DNA of 64,000 nucleotides from Anadara kagoshimensis (lineage: Eukaryota; Mollusca; Bivalvia; Arcoida; Arcidae): positions 16,339,234-16,403,233 of the forward strand of contig CM037870.1 in assembly GCA_021292105.1 (NCBI GenBank), in the 5' to 3' direction. Below, piece after piece: positions 29,749-41,100 of the stretch (positions are counted from its first letter, which is position 1; the number at the start of each line of letters is the position of its first letter). A program made the position numbers and the translations under genes. The notes under the pieces were generated by a model that ran no database searches, was not told the origin of the DNA, and saw only the letters and a program-made list of their open reading frames with translations.

Positions 29749-29919
29749 TCTTTATGCATACATAAAGATGGCGTAAAGATGGCATAATGGTGGCATAAAG
29801 ATGTCTTTATGCAGTCTTTATGCCATCTTTATGCAATCTTTATGCCATCTTTATGCATATGCATAAAGATGCATAATGTCCAAAGTTCTTTATGCCATCT
29901 TTACGCCATCTTTATGTTG
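29749..29919. repeat. Self-complementary simple repeat of ATAAAGATGGC
   Basis: Copies of CATAAAGATGGCATAAAGAT on one side and of its complement ATCTTTATGCCATCTTTATG on the other, with a central GCATATGC. Works as both a tandem and an inverted repeat. Confidence 0.75.
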
Positions 29920-30314
29920 AATTCAGTTTTAGTTCGTATTTTTTTGTACGGTTGAAGATAATACAGAGTAAACAAATTTCAATTTGTTTATTTAATCTTA
30001 AAATTATATAAATATGAAGTTAAAGATAATTTTTAAAAATTCAAAACTATTTCTTGCACTGTTCCACTTAAATATTTTTTTTATTTATAAAATTTTTATT
30101 TACTTATTGTTTTTCTTTTTATATTTATTTTTTATTTTTTTTTTTTTTTTCATTATTTTTTAAAATTTATTTATTTATTATAATCTTTTTTTATTTTTCG
30201 TATTTTTATTTATTATTATTATTATTATTAATTTTAATTTAGTTTACTGTATGCTTGTCTTGTTAATACTAATTTTAAATGTACACATTAATATTTATTT
30301 TAACCTACTTATTT

Positions 30315-30405
30315 GTCCTGAGCGGGACTGGAACTCACGACCCTTCGGTTCCCTGAATATACTGTCTTATCTGACTCTGCATCCTTATCCGTTAGGCCAC
30401 GGGGG
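30315..30405 (-). tRNA. tRNA-like pseudogene or SINE head
   Basis: On the minus strand: GTGGCCTAACGGATAAGGAT (A-box-like), a long variable region, GGTCGTGAGTTCCAGTCCCG (B-box-like) and CTCAGGAC. The acceptor stem is not convincing. A Ser/Leu-type tRNA relic is most likely; not a functional tRNA. Confidence 0.35.
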
Positions 30406-30784
30406 AGGTGTTCGAAAGTTTCATAATTTATATAAATAAATTTAGGACATGTGACCACGTGACCAGCTCTAAAATTTTCAAATTTTAAATAATTATTTGA
30501 AAAATACATACATATGTGTCATTTTACTCCTTATGTAAAATAATAATAATAATAATAATTATTATTATAATTATGTCTTTCTTTTTAAAGAGGAATAATT
30601 TATGGGTTAACTGACCCAAGATGTCAAAGGATTTAAAACCTCACCTGTAATACACTTATTTATCTGACTAGCAAACATCAACTATAAAGATCAATATTAT
30701 CAATTAGTTATTCATATCCCTTGGTAGAAACCGCCCAAGTTTTAACAAATTTTTTATGAGTTTGTCAGGAAGTACGACTTTATT

Positions 30785-31153
30785 CAGGGATTCATCAAGG
30801 GCCTATTTAGGGCCGAAATTCGGCCCCATTCCCAAAAGTAAAAACATTGAATTTTTCCCAAAATCAGCTGAAAAAATTCCCAATTAGAAAATTGTGTTGT
30901 TTTTAAACGAAAACGAAAGTAAATTTTGTGAAAGACCCCTAACAAGCAAAATCAAATAAAAGATTCTCGATTATTTTAAAATAACATCTGCAAAGGAAGA
31001 TGAATAACTGCTTCTACATCAAAGACTTCCGAGGTCGTGAGTAAACCGACTTCTGAAATGATGTCGAAGTTTTCCCAAAATGAGCAAAAAGTTGATAATT
31101 TTTCCCAATTTTTAGTTTAGGGCCTTTTCCCAAAACACCCTAATAAATCCCTG
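30785..31153. mobile_element. hAT-like MITE (369 bp)
   Basis: Imperfect inverted ends CAGGGATTCATCAAGGGC / the complement of CAGGGATTTATTAGGGTG; TTATT is present on both flanks but a full 8-bp duplication is not. Sub-terminal TTCCCAAAA blocks recur. Confidence 0.5.
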
Positions 31154-31944
31154 TTATTTCTTGCATTTTTCCATGTCGCTGAATTTGTGTGAACACAGTA
31201 ATTGTAGTTTCTTCCAATAATTTTCAAAATATTGTCTGTCTTATAACAGTAAAAAACATAAGCTGAACAAAATTGTAAATTTTTAACAACCATTTGAAGC
31301 ATGATTATATTGTAGATTTCAAGTTTAGAAATTTTCCGTTGAATTTGAAATGTTTATCTATTAAAAACAACAGAATTTTCTTTTCTAATTATTTTTAAGA
31401 AAAACTTCAACAAATTTTAGATTTAACAGTGAAAAAATCAAGGAAATTCACAGAGAAATAAATTTTTGAGAATTTTTAAAAAAAATATATGGTTTTATAA
31501 CTTTTATATGAAACAAAGAAGGATTTTATAGAGTGTTCTTATATATATTGCACCACTCTATATAATTTTACAGCAATAAAAGTGTGTGTATGTGTGTGTG
31601 TGTGTTAAAAATAAATGTGATAAATTAAAAATAAAAATGACAAAAATAATGAATTGTTATGATAAAAAATATTTAATTTTAATTCGACATTTTAAGTACA
31701 ATAAGTTTCAATTATTCTTAAAACTGTAAATTTTTATTTTAAATTGTCCGTAAACTACTATTTTTTTTTACTTTGTTTATTGATACATGAATAATTTTCA
31801 AAAGAAAATACATTGATTTCGTATTGTACAAATTAAAGATAGAGGAACAAGTTACAATGATATTTTGTAATCCTTGTACATAAATAGTGAAAAATGAATG
31901 AATGACACTGATCCAGTTGATGTATTGGTTTTACATTTCACGTT

Positions 31945-32048
31945 TTAAACTGCCACTACGGTATCTCAATCCGACGCTTCGTATTTTGGAAGTTGTGGGT
32001 CCAAAATGCGGTCGGGTCTGACCAAGACTTAAAATAGTCTGCAGGTAG
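31945..32048 (+). mobile_element. SINE family 1 head fragment near gene 2 start
   Basis: Degenerate head (CTGCCACTACGGTATCTCAA; TGGGTCC) followed by GTCTGACCAAGACTTAAAAT. About 100 bases upstream of the gene 2 leader. Confidence 0.5.
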
Positions 32049-32145
32049 TGGTACTATCATATAATTTTTTTATTGTTATCTATAGAATTTGTATTTATTA
32101 AGGATGCTGGAAATTAAATTTTGTTTTTTTTTTGTGATGTTGTAG

Positions 32146-32169
32146 ATGGTTGTAACAACTTAATAAAAC
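32146..32169 (+). promoter_or_regulatory. 5' leader of gene 2 with five-codon uORF
   Basis: A T-run and GTTGTAG, a good splice acceptor, precede 32146. The leader opens at once with a short upstream ORF (MVVTT, then TAA) ending a few bases before the main ATG. The main ATG has A at -3 and G at +4. The uORF could lower or regulate translation; that is inference. Whether 32146 is a spliced exon start needs transcript data. Confidence 0.4.
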
Positions 32170-35100
32170 ATGGATAATGAAAAATACAATGATGGACAGT
32201 CTAGGAATAGTGGTGGTGACAAGTATATACCGATGCACGAAATAAATAAACAACCATTATCACAACAATCAACTTTCCCAAGTGACAGAAATAATGTGGA
32301 TCCTACTCAAATTTGTGAAAAGAGCAAGGATAATTTAGAGAGAGAAAATGAGCCAGGAAATGCAAAGGAAAGAGGTATTTCAGCAGGGGCAACTGGCCCA
32401 AGTGGTGGAACAGATGAGGATAATTTAAAGGGAGCAACTGGCCGAAGTGGTGGAACAGATGGTGTTTTTTTACATGGAGCAACTGGTTTTAGTGGAAGAA
32501 CAGATGAGGATTATTTACCGAAAAGAACAGGCCCAAGTGAAGGGACAGATAGGGATTCTTCAAAAGTAGCAACAAGTCCAGGTACATACATTTATAGCAT
32601 GGCAAAGCAGGGATCTGTGTGTAAACTTTAGTCTTCTCCTCTGAAACCACTGGGGCAATTGAAACCAAATTTGGTGTGAAAGGTCCCTAGGTCAGGTACA
32701 CTAAAGAATGCATAAGATGACCCTGCCTTACATACAAGGTGGTTGCTGTTACTATAAACAGCAAAAATGCATCAGTAGCTATTGTGCATTCAATTTTCAG
32801 CAAATTTTGTTTAAATTATAGAAAGAAGATACCAGGGCAATTGGAACAAATTTTGGTGTGGAAAGTCTTAGATGGGTAAGACTAAAGTTTGCACCAGGAG
32901 ACCCCACCCAACATCCAAGATGGCATCTGTTACTATAAATAGCAAAAATGCAAAAAGTACCCATTGTGCATTCAATTTTCAATGGATTCTGTTCAAATTT
33001 GAAATATATAGAAAGAAGATAGGGGCATTTCACATATTTACGAGAAATATTTTGTGATCTTATTTTAAAAGTTATGCAAATGAGGTATAATAATTATAAG
33101 AGGTGGGTATTGGGAAGAAAATACATATTGCAATAAATTGCTGAGTTATTAATGCTTCAAAATTGTGGGTTTTTAACTCACCTGAGCTGAAAGCTCAGAT
33201 GAGCTATTGCAATGGTTCACCGTCCGTTGTCTGTCATGCGTGCGTCATGTGTTAACTTTGTACATTTTAATCATCTCCTCTGAAACTACCAAGCCAAATT
33301 TAAAGAAACTTAGTGATTATGATGCCTAGGTGAAGGCCTTTCAGATTTGCACAAATGAAAGGATTATGTCCCCTTGGGGCCCCATAAAGGGGGAAATTGC
33401 GAAAATCTTTAAAAATCATCTCCTCTGAACTTACAAGAGATATAGCTTAGATATTTCATGTGAAACATACTTAGGGCACCTAGTTTCAGATTTGCATAAA
33501 TCGTAACTGTTGAGGCCAAAATGGGGAAATGGCAAGGTACTTAAGGGGAAAATCGCTAAAATTAATGTATTTAACAATACATCTTGAAAACTATAAACTT
33601 TTTGTATAGGCATCAGGGCCCCACAAATCGCCAAAATCGGCTAAAAATCACCGAATTGGCAAATAAAACGCCAAATTGAAATTCGGTCATTCGGTTTTTT
33701 TTCCCCTATAAACCTTCTAAATTTTGTCTTGTCAATTAAGATTAGTTCACGATCGAGAAATCACACAAGACTTTAAGATGAAGCCACGTGTCCCACAGGT
33801 GAACAATCGGTGTGATAATTAATAAATCATTGACTGTGTAATAATCAATACCAGAGTTAATCCTCTAATCACTTAATTTTTACCGAGACCACGTGTGTTC
33901 AAGTCAAACCGTGTAAACAAAATACCTTGTGAGACCTCAATTTCATGTTTTAAGATGATTCAAACAGCGAGGTGAAACAAAAGAGCTGAAAAGAATACCA
34001 AATTAAGCATTTGAATATTAGTTGGCTGTTATTCGAACCCTATTTAAATATTCGGCACAAAAAAGAAAATCTCCATTTCTAGAACAGAGCTACTGTAGGC
34101 AAACGATGTGTATTGCACAAGGCAGATGAACAAAATTACCTTATATATTCCTTATTCATAGGAATGCTGTATGACGATAATAAAATCATGATCTCTTTAA
34201 TATTCTTCTAAATAAACCCAGATTTAAATGATTAAGACCATGTAAGCAGTAAACATGTGACAGCCATATTTTTATTACTTTAACCCGACAAAAAGTCGTT
34301 ACCCACTCTTGCTTTGAATAAACATGTATAAAAGGGACATAATCATGATAGTGACAGAAAGTAAACAAAGCACATGGCTGTAGTCTTTCCCGACTTTGTG
34401 GTGAGTCTGGTGACTGTTTGGATGAATAAAGTTTTTCATAAATAAAATAAAGAAAGAAAGGAAGCATCTGAAAGTAGATTTTTGCTGTGTAACATTCTAG
34501 CTCCACCAAAAAGCTCTATAAACCAATGAAGAAGGGGGGGTTATGAATGAGGTTTTTTGTTGTTTTTTTGGGTTTTTTTTAGCGGTAATTTTTACCGCCG
34601 AATGACCTTATCGGCGTTTGTGGGGCCCTGATAGGCATGTATATTGGAATATTGTAGGTCTTGGCCTAACGATCATTTTGATATATGACTGAAGGTCATA
34701 GGTTCAAAGGTCAAGGTCATAGCTGCGAATGAATATTTAAATGGTTAATTATCTCAAAAACTATAAACTTTTTGTATAGGCATGTATATTGAAATATTGT
34801 AGGTATTGGCCTAACGATCATTTTGATATATGAATGAAGGTCATTGGTTCAAAGGTCAAGGTCATAGCTGCAAATGAATATTTAAATGGTTAATTATCTC
34901 TAAAACTTTAAACTTTTTGTATAGGCATGTATATTAGAATATTGTAGGCATTTGCACAATGGTCATTTTGATATATGAATGACAGTCATAGGTTCAAAGG
35001 TCAAGGTCATAGATGCAAAGGAATACTTAAATGATTAATTATCTCAAAAACTATAAACTTTTTGTATAGGCATGTATATTGGAATATTGTAGGTATTGGC

Positions 35101-38100
35101 CTAACGATCATTTTGAAATATGAATGAAGGTCATAGGTTCAAAGGTCAAGGTCATGGACGCAAACAAATACTTAAATGGTTAATTATCTCAAAAACTATA
35201 AACTTTTTGTGTTACGCGTTTTTTGCGTAAAATTATGTAATTTTGAAAATGAGACATTTATTGTTATAACTCAATAACGGCTGAAGATAACTGCATGGAG
35301 TTTTCACTGTTGATCTTGTCTTGCTATTTTCTTCCAAAAGATGTCAAGGTCAAAGGTCAAGATCATGTCCCTGTTTTGACCTTTGATAAAAAATGCTATT
35401 TTTTAAACATTTAAGGTGATAATGCCATGGGATTTTCAGTTAATTGTAGGTATTGACATGACAATCATTTTTATACGCCCGTCAAATGACTGGATGTATT
35501 ATGTTACGGTGCTGTCCGTCCGGGCAGGCGGGCGTCCGGGCAGGTTGGCGTCTGTTAACAATTTGTATTCCGTTCAATAGAGACCACAAACATTTATGGA
35601 TTCAAATGAAATTTGGTATACAGCTTAACCATGGTAATACCTTGTGCAAGTTTTAATTACAACTTTTGGGGATTATTTTTGGAGGAGTTATGCCCCTTTT
35701 TTAACTTAGAAATTTTTGTATGTATGACCCAGGGGTCCGGAAACCGTCATATTTGCCGGACATGTCCGACAAAAAATTATTTTGACCGACGTGAAAAATC
35801 GCCAGTCGGACATTTTTTGTTTTCGGACATTTTCAATTTTACAACAGAAATATTAAACGGACAAATCAGTTTTCGGTCCGACAAAAGTAAACTACGGCTA
35901 CTGCCGCTAGTCTGTCTGTCGGTCTTTTAAACTTTACCTGACTTTACTAAGTGTATTGTCCTTACCACGTGTTTACCTGTCAACAACAGTAAGATCTCAT
36001 AATCAGGTGATTGTTTATTAATCAGTAAATACCTGTATACTTAAGTAGTCGCGTGCCGCGTGTCTTTTTCTTTTGTTTCCCAGTCCGAATCATTATAACT
36101 TTCTTTAAACGTGTGTTTGTTTAAAAATAAGTGCATGGTCGTAACTGTGTTGATTACGGAAGCCATAACAAGTGTCGGTCAAGGGTGATGGTTTGTCACC
36201 AAAGAGGTTCCACGCGGGGTGTTGAAAATTACCTACTACGCGCTTTGTGACTGTTTCTTTATTAATAAATAAAGAAACGCGATTAAATTTTATTTCAATA
36301 AAAGTTTCGGCATTAATATCTTTCATTCACATAAATATATTGGAACCTCGTCAAGCAGTTCCCGTTATATCGTGATTCGTGATACCTGAATTCCTAATTT
36401 AGAACCTCTCGCGATAATGTTCTAATTACAATTCGTGTATCTTCGGAATACGAAAATTCCCGATTGTTAGTAAACAATATGGCGGACGTGCAATATCAAG
36501 CATCGTGAACAGTAACGAATATCGAGGATACTGATAATAACAGCATATCGTGGAAGCTTAGAAAAGCAGTAAACGTCTTAGTCTTGTAACAACGCACATG
36601 GATTAAAATTGGCAATCTTTAGCTCAAAGAAATAGGTTGGTTTGTTTGTCAAAATAAAATAATCCACAACAACATGCACTGCTGCACGCATAGTCAGCCC
36701 TTTTTTTTTTTTTTTTTTTTTTTGCTTGTACAAAATGTCCGACGGGCCGGACCGAAATTTCCGAAGCCCTGGTATGACCATGTGGTTTCCGGTCATTAGA
36801 GCCTACAACTATTTATGGATTCAAATGAAATTTGGTATACACATTAACGATGTTAATATCTGGTGCAAGTTCGAATTACAACTTTTTTGGATTATTTTTG
36901 GAGGAGTTATGCCCCTTTTTACTTACAAATTTTTGTATGTATGACCATGTGGTTTCCGATCATTAGAGCCTACCACTATTTATAGATTCAAATGAAATTC
37001 GGTATACACATTTAGGATGTTAATATCTGGTGCAAGTTCGAATTACAACTTTTTCGGATTATTTTTGGAGGAGTTGTGCCCCTTTTTAAATTAGAAATTT
37101 TTGTATGTATGACCATGTGGTTTCCGATCATTAGAGCCTACAACTATTTATAGATTCAAATGAAATTTGGTATACACATTTACGATGTTAATATCTGGTG
37201 CAAGTTCGAATTACAGCTTTTTCAGATTATTTTTGGAGGAGTTATGCCCCTTTTTTAACTTACAAATTTTTGTATGTATGACCATGTGGTTTGTATTCCA
37301 TTCAGTAGACAATACAAACATGGATTTAAATGAAATTTGTTATACAGTTACACCTTAATCATGGTTATATCTCGTGCAAATTTGAATTACAACTTTTTTG
37401 GGTTACGAGTTATGGCCCGAACACGGAGTTGGTAATATATTTTTACATACATATATCCTAGTTGTACTTATACTTCTCAGTAAATAGTACTACTCGATCA
37501 ATATAACACGGGCGTATAATGCTTCGCTCGGCGGTGCTCTTGTTATACATAGATCAAGGTCATGAGTTCAAAGGTCAAGGTCAAGGATGCACAACTATTT
37601 CCGTTATAGTTGATTATCTGCAAAACTATTAACTTTTTGTATAGGCATATATATTACAGTAGGAACGCCAAAGCCGCTGGCGTAGGGATTCATTAAAATT
37701 TGTGAACTTACAAAAATGAGATAAAATTGGGCAAAAAATGGCGAACCTTTGGACGAGACAAAATTGGGAATTGTGTTCAATATATCATCGGCTGTTATGA
37801 ACAGGGCTATAACATAAAAAAATCAGTATACATGAAACTCGTCTGTAGCTATTTTTTACAAGTCCGGTTACATTTAAATATATTAATTCAGTGATAAAAA
37901 CGAGTCACTGGCTAAATTTTAAAAATGTGTTCTTCACAAGATTCCTTCCCATTTATCAAAAAGCGCGTGCACCAGAATTATTTTTATATCAAAAGAAAGA
38001 TCTTTTTGCAATGCACAATTTGATATATAATTCATCAAATAATTTTCTTTACACAAAAAGTGTCCAAGTTTTAAAGGTGAAAAAAATCACCGTCAATCCG

Positions 38101-41100
38101 GATTCTTGGATACGGGTCGGGTCCATTTTTCGTCTAATTTGACCTATAAATTTTGTAAGTACTGCTTCCTAGCTGTGTTCTATATTTAGTTTGGACACAC
38201 AGAAGACGCAGAATGGCTTTTACAATTGAAATAAAGTAAGTTTAGGTTAAAATTATCATCTTTTTCGTCAGACTTCTCATAGAATTTGCCGGATTTAAGG
38301 GCCTACTTTCAGTCTCCATGTTAAAACTCAGCAATATGCTGCTTCGACCTTTCATTTCACAAACTAAAAATCCATACGACAACCACATGCGCAAAATCTA
38401 TGTTGATTGACCACTTACGGTGTATTATAAGTGTTAGTTGAATTGTGGAATAAATGACAATAGATAAATCCCTTTATTTAGAATATGCGATTTGGGCTCC
38501 AGAGAGTTTCACAAGGCCCTTCATTTCTCAAATGTGGCAACCCTTGCCTTGTGATTTTCAGTCATTACAAGCTGATATTAACCACCTGGTCACTAAATCA
38601 GTAAAGTTGAGAGTGAATTGTCCTTCCATATTCAGCTGACAAAGACAGAGAGTGCATTTTACTTTGAAAACATACCATATACAAACACTAGCCTAACAAG
38701 TACCTGGTTAGCTCACCTGGCCAAAGGCCATGTGAGCTTATGGCATGGCGAGGCATGCGTCCGTGCGTGCGTGCGTCCGTGCGTCAGTAAACTTTAATCT
38801 TCTCCTCCGAAACTACTGGGCCAACTGAAACCAAATTTGCCATGGAAGGTCCTTGACCAAGTCTAACTATAGTTTGTTCAAATCATGGCGATCGAATATC
38901 CAAGATGGCCGCTGTTACTAAAAATAGACAAAACCTAAAAAAATTTTCTTCTGTTGAACCACTCATTGGAGGCAAAAACTGATGTGATATTTGGATTCTA
39001 CATAGTCTTAACCTTTAAGTTTGTTCATTTCATAAAATTTGGTTTAAAAATAGGTTACGCGTTTTTGCGTTTAATTTTGAAAAAATCGTAAAATATTTTT
39101 AAATTGCTATAACTTGACTATATGACCAGATAATGACATGGGGTTTTCAGTTTTGACATATTCTTGTAATTACCTTCAAAATGGTGTCAAGGTCAATTAT
39201 AAAGGTCATGACCTAATTTTTTACTTTTCTATTATTATTTATTATCTCAAAACTATAAACTTTTTGTATAGGCATGTATATTGGAATATTGTTGGTATTG
39301 ATGTAATGATCATTTTGATATATAGATTAAGGTCATTGGTTCAAAGGTCAAGGTCACAGATGCGAAAGAATACTGAAATGGTTCATTATCTTGAAAACTA
39401 TGAACTTTTTGTATAGGCATGTATATTAGAATGTTGTAGGTATTGATACAACGATCATTTTGATGTATAGAAAAAGGTCATGCGTCCAAAGGTCAAGGTC
39501 ACAGTAGCAAAACAATACCAAAATCATTAATTATCGAAAACTATAAACTTTTTGTATAGGCATGTATATTGGAATGTTGTAGGTATTGATGTAACGATCA
39601 TTTTGATATATAGATTAAGGTCATTGGTTCAAAGGTCAAGGTCACAGATGCGAAAGAATACTGAAATGGTTCATTATCTTGAAAACTATGAACTTTTTGT
39701 ATAGGCATGTATATTAAAATGTTGTAGGTATTGATAATACGATAATTTTCATATATAGAAAAAGGTCATGGGTCCAAAGGTCAAGGTCACAGTAGCAAAT
39801 CAATACCAAAATGGTTCATTATCTTGAAAACTATGAACTTTTTGTATAGGCATGTATATTAGAATGTTGTAGGTATTGATGTAACAATCATTTTGATATA
39901 TAGATTAAGGTCATTGGTTCGAAGGTCAAGGTCACAGATGCGAAAGAATACTGAAATGGTTCATTATCTTGAAAACTATGAACTTTTTGTATAGGCATGT
40001 ATATTAGAATGTTGTAGGTATTGAGACAACGATCATTTTGATGTATAGAAAAAGGTCATGGGTGAAAAGGTCAAGGTCACATTTGCAAATTAATACCAAA
40101 AAGGTTCATTATCTCGAAAACTATGAACTTTTTGTATAGGCATGTATATTAGAATATTGTTGGTATTGGTGCAATGATCATTTTAATATATAGATTATGG
40201 TCATTGGTTCGAAGGTCAAGGTCACAGATGTGAGTAGCAAGTTTCATAAATATCTAAATATCCACATCAGAGTTATTGCTCCATAAATGTAATATTTCTT
40301 GTGTTTTTGTGCTGTAAATGGCCCAGGTGAGCGGTACAGGCCCTATTGGGCCTCTTGTATAAACTTTGGCTTGGCCACTGTCACAGGCCTATACTTTTTC
40401 ACTCTTGATTGACCCCAACCCATGTTAAATTTCCTGCAGGTAAATGCAATAATATTATCAAACAGAGACTTTAACATAACCATTAAGGGTTTGCCTAAAC
40501 CATTAATGCTGGATAAGCTTTTGTCAAGTAAACCAGCACTTGAAAGTGAAGATATAATTTATACTATATTCCAAAATTTAAATGTCTGGAAAATTTATAC
40601 TGTCCCTAACTTAGTCCATTTGATTAAAATTAAAATTCTGATTTGCCAATAAACTATTTTTGTTGAAACATGTTAAATGTAACAAGAAATTATAAATTTG
40701 TTAAATAATTTAGTAAGAATATATAATATTATTTGTTAATTTTGGTGTTGTCTAGTGTTTATATTTCAGATAGACTGAAATAATGTGCCTTTCATGGCCT
40801 AATAAAGATTTCCTTTTAGCTTAAATATTAAATCTCAGTTCCAGGAGAAATTTCTTTGCTTTTTTGAAGAAAGTTACAGCACTCAATACAATACTGAGAT
40901 ATTGGCTAAAACTTCAAGGAACATAGCCATTTGAGTCATGCAAGTTGATTTAGATATGTGTTTACTTGAGCTTCCACTACAAAATGGAATATATTTAGCT
41001 GAAAAGCTTACACTTGCAACATTCAAGTTCAATCAATTAGCAACAAACCATAAAAACCACTGAAAAATGAAAAACAGGAGGCAATTTCACTTAAATTGCC

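Larger units (their letters stand above)
29926..32145. other. AT-rich stretch upstream of gene 2, no gene
   Basis: Long A/T-runs (30060-30240), an (AAT)n tract near 30540, a hAT-like MITE, a short (GT)n near 31580. No recognisable core promoter. Any gene 2 first exon or promoter may lie here or further upstream. Confidence 0.4.

Noticed and set aside
34186-34509. 107-codon minus-strand ORF inside hAT element 1 as a transposase
   Set aside because: No hAT motifs, no initiator context, AT-rich random composition.
38160-38235. Possible first exon (ATGGCTTTTACAATTGAA then GTAAGT) inside element E
   Set aside because: No partner acceptor or coding exon downstream in E; a chance match to a donor consensus is likely.
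40422-40652. 76-codon frame after a CCTGCAG acceptor, as an extra exon of gene 2
   Set aside because: Gene 2 exon 1 ends in phase 1; read in phase 1 this segment stops after a few codons. It lies inside transposon element E and has no donor.
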